This document shows positions 50,890-62,963 of a stretch of DNA of 64,000 nucleotides, in pieces. The DNA is from Argopecten irradians (lineage: Eukaryota > Mollusca > Bivalvia > Pectinida > Pectinidae). The notes under the pieces are model-generated. The model was not told the DNA's origin and made no database searches. It saw nothing but the letters and a program-made list of their open reading frames with translations. Position 1 is the stretch's first letter. Every line of letters starts with the position of its first letter. Position numbers and translations under genes: made by a program. The stretch lies in NCBI RefSeq assembly GCF_041381155.1, contig NC_091141.1:27959828-28023827 (forward strand). Direction: 5' to 3'.

Positions 50890-52235
50890 AGTTTCATGGT
50901 CGGCATCATGATACTATCCAGAAATACATTGCTTTCATTGGGATAGATAGTTAGACTGATTCAGTGTTTATTTGATATATTGGTGGGTATCGTTGATAAA
51001 ATACATAGCATATGGATGTTTTTCCTTTGGTTTCATTCCCCGGAATTTGTTCAAATGTTCGATGTTTTTGGTTGTTTTGCAAGCTCTAATTGTTAGATAT
51101 TTCTTGTGATTGTATGGTGTAGTTTAATGCTTGCATTCGTTAGTTTTTCATTATAAATAGCTAATTGAGCGAAAGCATTATCTACGTATGCCATCTAACC
51201 ACGTTTATTTCCGTTTGGTACGTCATGCAGTAGGACATTTCGTTTGCTTCTATGCATGTCAACACGTTGAAATATATCAAAACTATCGTAATAATAACTT
51301 AAAGGTCTAGTTTAAACCAATCCCATGGGATGTCTTTCCACCCTGTAAACATTTGATGTGGCGTTACTCTATTGTACACCCTGACACTGTGAGTACACGT
51401 ATATATAACGTGACTGGTCGGGGTGTGTTGTTTGGTGTCTTGGGCAGTATACGTAGTTATGGTATGGTAGAAATAATGTCCGGTACAACGTGATCAAACC
51501 ACAATTACGACCTCCCAAACGGAAAATGTTCTCATCAGACATGCACGATAATAATTTATCACATAACTTGTATTAATAGAAATATAAGTGATATATTAAA
51601 AATAGTAGAAATCTTGCTCCGATGTGACGTTTCAGTCTACTGAGACAATCATGCGACGTCATATATATAAGGCATCGAAGCTACCTGTGACGTCACAATA
51701 GTGATATTACACATGTGTCTTACGATATTTATGACATGGCCGTATGACATGGCTGGACGGGCTAGTTACATGTATGTGTTAAAAGTGGACACTATAGTTT
51801 ACATGGACAATATTCAGATTTACATGGAGATACCCGCGGTAATTAATAGGGCCATGTGTCGTGGAAGACTAAACGTCCTAAAAGTCCTTCATCCCTCTGA
51901 CTACATAAATCACATATCAGAAGAACCAAGTAGCCAAAAGATTGGGTGTTGATCGAGGGTAACGCCACTTTATCATAATGTATCTACAGAGGTAAATGGC
52001 CGCGATAAGTTGAGGTAAGATAGTATTTAGATTCACTCGTAAGCAGAAATAGGCCATAGGTTTATGTGTTAGGAGAATATTATTTAACTTATTATAGCGA
52101 TAACGACAGTGAAATTCATTGGTTACTTAAGCACATTCCTGTAGCATTATTTGTGAATAACTGACAGTAATTGTTCATTACATCTGTACATATCCAGAAG
52201 CATATGAACTAATTCACACAAGTTATACTTTTCAA
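50890..52235. other. No gene recognised; promoter-like cluster inside
   Basis: Short frames only, including one of 83 codons at 51,701 with no recognisable domain. See the CRE/TATA cluster at 51,622-51,696. Confidence 0.45.
51622..51696 (+). promoter_or_regulatory. Cluster of CRE-like sites around a TATA-like box
   Basis: TGTGACGTTT (51,623), GCGACGTCAT (51,653) and the full palindrome TGACGTCA (51,688) flank ATATATATAAGGC (about 51,660-51,672). Spacing suits a CREB/ATF-responsive promoter, but no gene was recognised downstream and motifs this short occur by chance. Confidence 0.3.
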
Positions 52236-52427
52236 GGTTAAAGATACTCTACTGCCGACAGAGCATAAATTAACACAAAAAATAATATAAGATAATTTAT
52301 TTTGCTTTTGGTGCATGCGCAATAAGTACTTAATTAATATAGGATACAATGCCACCGATTTTTTTCGGGATACAATTGCTTTTTTTCATATTTTTAACTT
52401 GAAGTAAAATTAGAGGCTAAAACTTAA

Positions 52428-53126
52428 AGGCCCACTACCTTTCCGGAGCAGGCCCACTACCTTTCCGGAGCAAAATTTATAGGTTTCTTAAAAACATTAA
52501 TAACAAAAGAAAATATATATCGATGGCTTAAGATGAGGTTACAACACCCAACATATGCAAGATTCCCTGTCTAATGTACGATAACAGTGGAGATTCATTT
52601 CGCTGTTTTGCCGTCTAGCGCAGTGATAATCAACTACCGCGCGGCATTTAGGACGACGGCGGGAAACATAAAACGACCGCGTTATGAAAATTAACATTTT
52701 ATTTATTCTAATTAAACAGTTCTGAAGGTGATGATAAGTGTGCTAGTAAACGTATAGTTGATAACTTCTGCGACTCTACAAAATTATTGATCTCGTTTTA
52801 CATTCCTATTTAAAAATTAAAACGTAGTGGCCCTTAAGCCCACTACCTTTCCGGAGCAAATAAAGGTTTCTTTAAAACATTAATAACAAAAGAAATTTAT
52901 ATCGATGGCTTAAGATGAGGTTAAACACATGCAAAAACGACCCGCAGTGATAGTTATGAAAATTAAAATTAACATTTTATTTATTCTAATTAAACAGCTC
53001 TGAAGGTGATGATAAGTGTGCTAGTAAACGTATAGTTAATAAATCCTGCGACTCTACAAAATTATTGATCTCGTTTTACATTCCTATTTCAAAAATTAAA
53101 AGCCGTTTCGGAAAGGTAGTGGCCCT
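52428..53126 (-). mobile_element. Family M1 element(s) inserted into an M2 element
   Basis: Bounded by TTAA at 52,424 and 53,127. It carries two head-to-tail M1 copies in the opposite orientation to that at 49,972: a near-complete one (to about 52,834) and an internally deleted one (52,837 on). A 24-base doubling of the left end (GGCCCACTACCTTTCCGGAG) is present. The intact M2 copy at 61,675 has TTAA at the equivalent place, giving an empty-site comparison. Confidence 0.75.
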
Positions 53127-53175
53127 TTAACAATGGTGGTAATGGTGTAAAGTAAGTAACTTTTGTAACTGAAGA

Positions 53176-53819
53176 TTGTTTTTGACATGTCCGAATACCA
53201 CAATTCTGCTTGCCTTGCTTCCTCCTTTCTAAATCTTTATCTTACCTCCTTGCTATACTTTCCTTTCTTTTCTTTCTCCTCTACTTATAAGTGCAATATA
53301 CCTCTATCAACTTACATCTAATTTACTGTGATCACCTTACTAATAACTGCCTTCATGAGTGAAAGATAGTATGAGAGAAGAGAATATATGATTATGTATG
53401 CTTCTTTTTATGTGTGGACGGAATAGTGTGATTGTTCTTGAATGATTAATATAAGATGAGAGTATGAAGTGTGATAAATGACAGTATGATGAGATGTTTG
53501 ATGATAATAATTATGTTAATGATGATAAAGATGATGGTGGTGATGATGATATTGGTGATGAAGATGATGTTATGATGATGATGAGATAGACTATGGTTGT
53601 GATAATGATGATGATGATGATGAAAATCATGGAACGATGTTGGTTGTGATGATGGTGACGATTGATGATGATGATGATGATGATGATGATAATGATATGA
53701 GTAAGATGTTTGAGAATGAGCGTGATAGTGATATTGAATGTGAATAAGAATGCAAGTATCTATTTATTATGTGGTATATCGCACATGAAAATGAAATAAA
53801 AAATAAATTATAAAAAACC
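53176..53819 (+). mobile_element. Retroposed insert with 16-bp target duplication
   Basis: CTTTTGTAACTGAAGA occurs at 53,160-53,175 and again at 53,820-53,835, and only once in other M2 copies. The 644-base insert is GATGAT-rich in its centre and ends in A-rich sequence (ATGAAATAAAAAATAAATTA then AAAAAA), as expected of a LINE 3' end or SINE. No coding sequence was recognised. Confidence 0.65.
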
Positions 53820-54299
53820 CTTTTGTAACTGAAGAAAAATACTAAATCGTCTGTTCCTGTTTTTGATTGTGAAAAAATACCATTTGTCAGCGGTGGGGCA
53901 TCTTGAAATTGTATATTGCATTATATCAATTAGATCTCAGATGGGTTTGATACTTGTCAAAATCCGTCAACATTTGCAAGAGTTGCGGAACTGTTAAAAT
54001 CGTCAAAATAGACAAATCCTATTTTAAGGTTTCCGCTCAATAAATTTTGAACTCCGATTTCAACCAAAGTATTTCTTTATATCAATGAGGTATCAGATGA
54101 GTTTGTTACTGGTCAAAATCCGTCAATATTTGCCAGAGTTACGGGACTTGATAACTGTGTGACGTTTATCGGGTCCGTACCAGTCACAATTAACTGATGA
54201 TCATCAAATTACTCAGTGCAAATATATACAGATCTGTAAGTTTGTATTGTCACAAAATTCATTTACTTATCGTAATACTATACATTTATCATAATCTTC

Positions 54300-54766
54300 G
54301 GAACAATTTGAAATGAATAAAATGATAATTTTCATAACGCGGGTCGTCTTATGAATATCGTGCGGTATACAAAACTGTACATGCAGAAACACAGGGACCT
54401 GGCACGAAAATTTTTAACCAATAGTATACATAAATATATATTATAGCATCAAGGGTATGACCTCGGCGGTCGAGAAAAACGAGAAAAACTTTAATATATA
54501 TATCTATACTGTTAGTTTAAAAGATCGTGCCATGTCCCTGTGGGCAGAATCATATATACATTTGTATATTTGTTTCTTGTATATGTGATGATCACTGCGC
54601 CAAACGGCAAAACAGCAAAATGTCTCTCCACTGTTTTCATATATAACGCAGGAAATCTTGCATATATTTGTTGTTGTAACCTCATCTTAGTCCATGGGTA
54701 TATTTTCTGATGTTATATAAACTTTTGAGAAACTTATATTTTGCTCAGGAAAGGTAGTGGGCCTTT
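54300..54766 (+). repeat. Interrupted family M1 fragment
   Basis: ATTTTCATAACGCGGGTCGT at 54,330 and CACTGCGCCAAACGGCAAAA at 54,594 through AGGAAAGGTAGTGGGCCTTT match the 49,972 copy. About 230 bases between them (54,370-54,590) are unrelated. Confidence 0.55.
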
Positions 54767-55356
54767 TTAAGAATGTTTAAGAATGTCTCTTTATTTGTTC
54801 AGGCCATCAATGCAATTTATTTAATTTATTTTCATTTTTTATTTTCATTAATATATATGTTCCTGCATGGATTTCATCAGTGGGAAATCCTTGGTTCTTG
54901 TGTACATGTACATGTGCATGTGTATCGAATTACCTCCCTTGACAGGTACTCTCCTGTGTACAAACCTTGTGTTTACACTTGTCAAAGTAGGTCGTGCATC
55001 CACAAGATTTGAGAGACATCAAGTTATTTGTGTCCGTATTTATTCTAAAGAACAGGTAAAAGGCGTTAAATGCTTAATATTTTGATTACATATCCCACTA
55101 GTTTGATACTTACATTGATTTATATCCGTTCAGTGAGATGGTATCTCGGATATAGCTAGCTAACGTTCGTGGTCTCTGAATCACCAAATGACCCACATAC
55201 TCACCGAAATTCACTTTATAAACATATTGTCACTCTTTACGAACTCCTTTATATATTTGCCATACAATAATACATATTTTCGATAAAGTTACGTACAATA
55301 ACGTGTTTAAACATTTGTTAGATGTCAGTTAAATTTATTTTCATAAACAGGAAATG

Positions 55357-55733
55357 ATAAGGCAAAAAAAAAAGTATATTTCAGGTACCCCTACCTACCC
55401 TAGTTTTTACTTCCGACCCTAGCTATTTTATCACTCTTTTTCAAAAAAATATGTTGTGTGTGAAGTTTTCAACTTTAATTTTTACGCATGCTTCAAGTTT
55501 AATCGGATAAAGTTTAATTACGAATATGGTAATGAGAAATAAAAGACTTATAGCTATAGCCAGCCTAAAGCCTGAAAGACACTTGCAAATGACATGTAAT
55601 AAAGCCACTCAACCCCTCCCCTACCCCTCCTAAAACATTAAATGAAAAAAAAAACTTAAAAAAAATCCCGACCCACCTACCCTATTTTTTTCAGTCATGT
55701 AACCTGAAACATGCATATATTTTTTTTTGGCCT
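55357..55733. repeat. Short inverted-repeat element, family M3
   Basis: It begins ATAAGGCAAAAAAAAAAGTA and ends TATTTTTTTTTGGCCTAATA. CCTACCTACCCTAG and CGACCCACCTACCCTA-type subterminal blocks are present. About 375 bases, non-coding. Confidence 0.6.
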
Positions 55734-56169
55734 AATATCATATGTAGTGATCATGTACTTGAAGTTCTGACACTATTTTATTCTATTATTATCAACACGT
55801 TTTACTGTAAAAAGTTTCCAAGGTGTTACATTTGGAGTTATTCTATAATACATGGTCACTCTCTTTAAAATAAAGCAGATGTATCAAAGTACATTTTGAT
55901 GAAATGATAATATATTTTCATTCAGACTGTGAATCATCAAAAATATGCCAGTAAAATATACAGTTAAGCTTGTTCAAAACTATAATTCTTGCATAATGTG
56001 TCAGTCGATCAACTTGTCAGCCGATTACTTTTTGGATGTTTACATGTACGCTGTATTTTTTGCTGACTGACGACGTTAGACAGGAGGTAAAAATTCAAAG
56101 GTCTTCTTCTTCTTCCATGTATAGAGTTTGACTCTTCAAATAGGGTTATACTTTGCCGCATGCGGCTCG

Positions 56170-56870
56170 AAAAGGCTAAAAGTCCTCAGTAGGTAGATGT
56201 ATATTTACAGTTAAAAAAAAAATAAAAAAAATCATGTGCCTCATAATGTTCAAAACTAGGCTGGTGGTAGACTGCTTAGTTTGTTGCGAAATCCGTCCAG
56301 GTTGGTTGCTGGCGGATGACTCTGGAAGTCTGTTTCCAGTCTCGGATGGTTTTAGGGAAAAAGGATGTTTTGTAAACATCTTTCCCTGGGATGATGGTAT
56401 ACGGAAGGCATGCTCTCCCCTAGTTCTTAGATAACACTTCACAAGGAAGTGCTGTGATGGAATAGCTACTAATTGGTGGTAAATCTTGTACATTAGTATA
56501 AGTCGAATCTTAACCCTCCTGATTGATAGTGATTCCCAGTCCAGCTGCTGCAGCAATGATGTCATCATGCCTGGCTCTCTATTTGTGTAGTTTCTGGTGG
56601 TAAATCTAGCTAACCACTCTTCATTGGACTGATTCCAGCTGATTGATTTGTATGGTTGGTGGATAGTCCCAGACTAATGAGGCATGCATATAAATAAAGT
56701 GTTGGCTTACAAGTGTTTGATAGGCTTTGGATCTTGCTGATGTTTTACATTTCCTCATGTTGCAATGAAGGAATCCGATGGTTCTAGATTTGTTTTCCTT
56801 GGAATCTTGTCGTGCTATACCTGTAGTGTTGTTGGAGTAGTTAATAATGAACTTCAAGGACTTTTGAATT
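56170..56870 (-). mobile_element. LINE fragment, C-terminal part of a CR1/Jockey-like ORF2
   Basis: The - strand peptides match the tail of CR1/Jockey-group reverse transcriptase proteins: RTIGFLHCNMRKCKTSARSK, AYQTLV and ASLVWDYPP at about 56,640-56,800, then MTSLLQQLDWESLSIRRVKI, LMYKIYHQLVAIPS and RTRGEHAFR at 56,380-56,565. Elements of this kind carry KAYxxLVRP...VWDPH and LxWxSLxxRR...LYKIxNxLVxIP at these places. The two parts are in different frames and only the 3' end is present, so the copy is dead. It sits upstream of the nuclear receptor. Confidence 0.75.
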
Positions 56871-57371
56871 TAATTCGCTACATGCATATCAGGATCGAGT
56901 TAAAATGAGTTAGTTTTAATAAAATTAATGTAACAAATGAAAATGCATAAACATTGTGTTTCATTTCATTATATGTTACATTTATATTTTGTTTCCAATC
57001 AATAACTCTGAAAGAAATATGAAATTCAATAAACAAAGGACAATTAAAACATATCTTTATTTTAGGAAACGATAACAATAATATATACCATAGATTTCAG
57101 TATAACCATCCGTTACTGACTGAAAGCATTGATTCAGTATTTAAATGTAAAATTAAAAAGAAAATTAGTTGCCTAAATTAATTATATAATTAGTTTTACA
57201 CTAAAATTTGTTATACAAATTGTGGTACAACTGGCTATATTAAGTATATTTAGTGCAGTTGGAGTTATTTTAATTTCATTATAAATACAAAACAAATGTT
57301 CTAACGAAGTTTGTTAAATTCAGAGTTTTACTGTTTTAGCTAGCTTTTACCATTTCTGATTTTGTTGACAG

Positions 57372-60300
57372 GGATGCCTGAATCAGAGAGGTGACAGCTA
57401 TGAGGAGTACTATGCTTTGAAGCCTAGATTAGAAATGACAACAGTGAACTACTTGGACGATACTTCAACGATGGCAGAAAGCCATCACAGTGATTTATCA
57501 AGCAAACCTCATTATGAAAGAGATGCCTTTAAAGAGGACATTTGTCATGAGAAGACGACTGAGATAATGTGTACTAGCAGTACATCGCAGTACTTCGATG
57601 AATTCACGCGCAGCCATATTAGTCCACCCTACAGTGATACCAGTAGCCAACCAAGTCCTCATGCTGCAGCTCTCACACCACCAAGCCTTAAGGAATACAC
57701 CAGCATTCCATCACCTATCTGTGATAAATCTGGAGCCTACGACTGTGGACCAGGTGGTCAGTCAAGTCCAGATTCCGTCAGTCAGCCTGTGGCACCAAAG
57801 ACGTTGGCGCCATTACTTCCACCGTGTCGTGTGTGTGGAGAAAAGGCGTCAGGTTTCCACTACGGTGTGAATACCTGTGAAGCATGTAAGGTGAGTAATC
57901 AGAGAATCTTCATATGAGAACAAGTACAAGTCAAATGTGTTACGATGAGAGAAATAATGGAAAGTTTATTTCTAATATAAAACATGAGTCCACTTGTACA
58001 AAACATAGATCTGGAAGATGAGAAAAACTTCAAGCAATGCATAAATATTGTCTATAGATATATAAGATTTGATAGAATTTTATGAATAGAAGCAGGACCC
58101 AGCAGATTTAGATTTGAAGAGAATTTTATCAGACATTTTAAATGATTTAGTGTTTATTTAATACAAGGAAATTTAAATTAATATATATTGCCCAGGTTTA
58201 ATCCTTTGTCATTGTCGATTTTTTTTTTATCAAATGATCTTTAAATTTTCAGGGTTTTTTCCGTAGAAGCCTTAAAAGGCAAATAGACTACCGATGCCAA
58301 GGATCTATAGGAAAGGAATGTGTGATAGAACCGGGTAGACGGAACAGCTGTCCCAAGTGCCGTTACAAAAAGTGCCTTAATGTGGGAATGTCAAAAGAAG
58401 GTAAAGAAAAGTGTTTCTCAATATTAATAGGTCTATTTTCTGTTGAAAGCTGTGAATGAATTTTTGGGAGTTTCATAAGATAAAAAGTAGTTAAACAGAC
58501 AGAAAATCCAATCACAGTTGACAAAGTGTTTTCCTTAATTTTATACTGGGTAGACTCAAATATGAAAGGTACATGTTGATATGAATATGCAACTTATTAC
58601 AGTTACATTGTATTACATAAGATGAATTTGACAAGTGATATTGGGAAACTTTGGATTCTGTGAGAACCAAATAGATTAAAACTAACCTTTATCTAGATAT
58701 ATAGAGAGACACAACACATTTAGTAAGATGTTAAATTTCTATTTTACAGCAATTAAAACAGGAAGATATACACATGAAAAGCGAACCAATGATATACGCG
58801 AGATTAAACAGTTACAGCAGGTTAAAGAGAGTACCCCAGAGGTCTCAGCTCGAGTGTCCCCTGTCCCCATGGCTGGACACTCTTCATCTTATAATTACCA
58901 GTCAAGTGAAACACCTCCTGTGAATATAAAACAGGAAAGGTTTTGTGACGAAGAGATCGAGGAACTGCTGTCCAAAATGGACAAAGCACAAGAGGAAATG
59001 TATGGTCCTTTATGGAAAGTATGGCTTGATGAGGACAATGATATCCTTAGAAAAACACAAAAATATCATGTAAGTTATGTAGTACATACATGTATAGATT
59101 TAAAATCTTATTCCGTCAAAATCACTCTGTATTTTACGAAAGTCATTAACCAGTGTAGCATAGGTGTCTTGGTCATAATCATCCATGAGAATCATATGTA
59201 TTGTGATGGTTTCTTGTTATGTCAGTCTGATTCAAAAGAATATCACAATGATTTGGATCTAATAAGTAATTGTAATTAAATAAAACTCAACCTCCAGGGG
59301 TTACTATCATAATAACGTCATAATCATATTAATGGTAGTGATAATAACTCCTGCAGTATTGAGGATAGAGTAAAAAAATTATTTGAAAATCTCAAATGAT
59401 AGTCATGTCTTTGTTTAGAGACTAAAGTTTCCACTTAATATCAATTGTCAATACACAATTACATCATCGTTATTAATTAACAGGAGGAATTCTTGGCCAA
59501 AAAAGAGCTATTCGGAGACTTATCCAGTATATCAAAAGAAGAACACCGTAACTTTTACGATACGACTGGTATTGACCTGGACAATCGTCTAGAGATGATG
59601 AGTAACATCGCCACCACCATGGAAAATGGAGTCACAAAGTATATTGGGTTCGCCAAAAACATTCCTGGATTCTCAGATTTATCATTGGATGATCAAGCAG
59701 CACTTGTGAAGAGTGAGTACACACTGAAAGTTAGCATTGCTTATATCAAGCATCTGTTAAATGTAAAACTGATACAGTTTGTGTTTTAGTATATTTCATT
59801 AAAATCAACCACCTCATCGATCTCCCAGGACACCAGTCTTTATTTGATCATTATGAACCATAGACACATTTATAGTAAATAGATTTGAGCAGCAGAAAGG
59901 CAAAAGGTGGGTTGATGTATTTTTAAATCCATTGAGGTATTTAATTAGCATTAAAATAATGGCAAGCTTTAGATGTTAACCTTTTACACAGCTCATGAAA
60001 GTTTGGTGATATTATTATTTGTGACTTAAGTTAATCAAATAACCTCAATTGTAAAATTTGGCCATTTGTTGCAGGTTCAAGATTCGAGTTCTGGTTCTGG
60101 GGGTTTTATAGGTTCATCAATGCTGATTTGGGAATTACGACAAATTTAAAAGGAAACTGTTATCACATACGTGAACTCTTCAAACTGTGGGACGAGACTT
60201 TCATCACAACATTATTCAGTTTTGTGCGTTCTGTTCAGAAACTGAATTTGTCGGCTCAGGAGATAGCCATCATTAGGTGTATTATCGTGACCTACACAGG

Positions 60301-61019
60301 TAAGTGGGGTTCATAGCAGTAGATTTAACTATGTACTATTAAGTTATGTATTAATTAGTTTAGTTCCTTCTGCACAGCTCTGCACATTTCTGATGCTATT
60401 GTTTATTGTATTCCTCTGACATCCTGGAACTGTGGTATAAATTTAGGTTATATTAATGTTCATGATACTCACTATAAACTTTTGTTTCTTTCATTGTGAT
60501 AGATATATTTTCATTATTTTATATCATTCAGTTGCTATGATATCACTGATTATATCCCTTTTACCATTGCAGCAAAGTAGAATAGAGTTCATTAATTTAG
60601 TTTGATAACAGCGTTTTCAAAAGAATTGTTTCGCTGTGTCTCTCTTAAAGATATCTTTAGCATGTCATTTTTGCCAAAATGTAAATTGTGTGACATCTTT
60701 TCTTCTTGAAAATCGTTGTAACGTGTCTGCTTTGCATACCGGTATTATAAAATGTGTGTCATTGCTTCTCCTTGAAGATCGCTGTAACTTGTCAGATCCA
60801 AACAAAGTGGAGACGATCCAGTGGAGAATGATCATGTGCCTGCAGTACCTTGTTGAGAAAACGCATCACCCAGAGGAGCACTTTCTCTCTAAGATCTTTG
60901 ACCGTCTAGCAGCAATACGGTGTCTTACAGAAATCAACACTCGTGTCTCCCAGAGCCTCAAGCTAGAGTGGCCAGTGATTAAAAACCATCCTCTGTTGTT
61001 AGAACTCATGTCTATTTAA
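57372..61019 (+). CDS. Nuclear hormone receptor, NR1-like
   Basis: Exons 57372-57890, 58253-58400, 58750-59069, 59484-59712, 60075-60299 and 60778-61019, phases consistent. From the first safe Met (57,435) the protein is 539 residues. Domains: a Ser/Thr/Pro-rich A/B region; a DNA-binding domain from about residue 134 (CRVCGEKASGFHYG, P-box CEACKGFFRRS, second finger ending CPKCRYKKCLNVGM); a hinge with AIKTGRYTHEKR; and a ligand-binding domain with the family signature FAKNIPGFSDLSLDDQAALV. The last helix is PLLLELMSI, which fits the AF-2 pattern, and the protein ends there as usual. It should be a ligand- or cofactor-regulated nuclear transcription factor. The LBD signature and A-box suggest NR1 (compare the mollusc NR1P/HR96-like groups), not proven. 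Codons stay open from 57,435 back to the acceptor at 57,371, so an upstream coding exon may exist. Confidence 0.9.
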
Positions 61020-61412
61020 AGGGATGCTTCAAATCCAGGTGAAATGTGATGTTCTGAGTTCAGTTTTGAATTATACATTTTGAATTTTGATATGTCCTAT
61101 GATAGTATGGACATGTTTTGTTTCATGTGATGTCAAATTTTGATTGTGTTATTTCACTTTTTTTTGAAAATTGAGATGTTTTGTTTCAAGTTTATATCAC
61201 ACAGAATGACTTTCTTATGCTTTATATGTTATTGACGATATTTTGGTTTTTAAGTTCACATCCGAAATAGACAAGTTTGTGTCTTATACAATGTAGGTTG
61301 TATAATGATTACGATTGTAACTAAAATCACATAACTATTTACTGTGAAATTGCTTGAATTCAGACAATTTTACATGAAGTTTCTAAAATCTGGTATAACA
61401 TTATTATAATGT

Positions 61413-61418
61413 AATAAA
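61413..61418 (+). terminator. Candidate poly(A) signal of the nuclear receptor
   Basis: AATAAA about 395 bases after the stop codon, the first clear hexamer downstream. Confidence 0.45.
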
Positions 61419-61674
61419 TCATATATTTCATTGATTTTTTTCAGACATACATGTAGCTAGTTAACCAACTTCTCTGGCAAGCTAACAGTAAATAGTATTA
61501 TTGAATCTTTAAAAGATTAAAGGTTGTATTTGATATTTTATTCAGTTTAAACAGTTTAGTACAAACTCTTTAAAGCAGGGTAAGACTAATCAATGATTTT
61601 ACCTTACGTTCAGTTTTAAATATTACCAAAGAGAGCACATTCTTCTAAGCTTGATAATATATTGAAGAAGTTAA

Positions 61675-62005
61675 AGATTCTCCACCACCGACAGAGCATA
61701 ACTGATATTTATCATTTGAACAATAGTTGGTGTTAAATCGTGTGTATATATGCTTAATTAACACAAAAAATGATATAAAATAATTTATTTTGCCTTTTGT
61801 GCATGCGCAATCAGTACTTCATGCCATATAGGATATAGTGCCAAGGAATTTTTTCTTTTTAACTTGAAGTAAAATTAGAAGTTCAAACTTTTTAATGGTG
61901 GTAATGGTGTATGGTAGGTAATTTTTGCAACTGAAGAAAAACACTAAATCATCGTCTTCTGTTTTTGATAGTGAAAAAATACCATTTGTCAGCGGTGGAG
62001 CATCT
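61675..62005 (+). mobile_element. TTAA-flanked short inverted-repeat element, family M2
   Basis: TTAA at 61,671 and 62,006. Left end AGATTCTCCACCACCGACAG, right end CAGCGGTGGAGCATCT. 331 bp, uninterrupted, and used here as the reference for the split copy at 52,242. Confidence 0.75.
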
Positions 62006-62048
62006 TTAAATATTGAAACCGAAGTTATGTATTTAGAGTGAAAATCAT

Positions 62049-62955
62049 GGTGACACCCTTATATCCCTACGGCCCAATAGTCTGAAGGCCCGTTAGTCCG
62101 AAGCCCCAATAGTCCGAAGGCCAGTTAGTCCGAAAATTAGTAAATATTGCAAGTTATAGAGTTGTTATAATTAACGTATTTTGACGAAAACATTTTTCGG
62201 CACTGCTGATCTGACAATTTCTATGGACAGCAAGTTGTCATTTCTTCATGGAGCATTGCCAGGTCAAAATCACATCAAAATAAAAATAAATAGATTAAAA
62301 AAAAAATAAAAATAACATCTTACATTTTATAGGATATCTCACAAGCATACATTCTATGGATTATCTTACAAACATGCAAGCTTTAAAATGTCTGATTGTT
62401 AGCCTTTTGTACACTGTATTGCATTAGGATTAACATTGCTCAATCAATAAATGATGTATATAATCAAATCTTACCGAAAAATGGCTTTTATTATACCTGT
62501 AAACGTCGTTATATTGTACAATATATACATGTATTTAACGACTTCCCCATTCTTTGAATTGTTTATTCTACCCATAATGATGGAAATGGTACGCATAATG
62601 ATACATTTTGTTGTTTCATATCATTTTCCGTATCAATTCTATAGTCACATACATGTAAGTCTACCTTAGCAAGTTTACAACAAATCTTTTGCATCAAAAA
62701 CTGTAATAAACGTTTGTTTCATTTCAAGTACTGTTCGCATATAAATCCTAATTATATCATCTGTTATTGGACTATCGGACTATTGGGCCTTCGGACTAAC
62801 AGGCCTTAGGACTAACAGGCCTTAGGACTAATGGGCCTTCGGACTGACAGGCCTTCGGACTATTGGGCCTTCGGACTAACGGGCCTTAGGACTAATGGGC
62901 CTTCAGACTGACAGGCCGTCGGACTATTGGGACGTAGGGATATAAGGCGGTCACC
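62049..62955. mobile_element. Non-autonomous TIR DNA transposon with 8-bp target duplication
   Basis: AAAATCAT directly repeats at 62,041-62,048 and 62,956-62,963. The element begins GGTGACACCCTTATATCCCT and ends with the inverse GGGATATAAGGCGGTCACC. Inside each end are tandem units of a GGCCCAATAGTCCGAA type: about four on the left (62,071-62,138) and about ten on the right (62,768-62,940), mutually inverted. The centre is AT-rich and non-coding. An 8-bp duplication points to the hAT or P class. Confidence 0.85.
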
Positions 62956-62963
62956 AAAATCAT

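Larger units (their letters stand above)
52242..53903 (+). mobile_element. Family M2 element split by two later insertions
   Basis: The left end AGATACTCTACTGCCGACAG follows TTAA at 52,238. The right end is CAGCGGTGGGGCATCTTGAA at 53,888-53,907. Removing the inserts at 52,428-53,126 and 53,176-53,819 leaves a sequence colinear with the intact copies at 22,683 and 61,675. Confidence 0.75.

Noticed and set aside
56234-56434. + strand open frame
   Set aside because: It is antisense to the CR1/Jockey-like LINE fragment.
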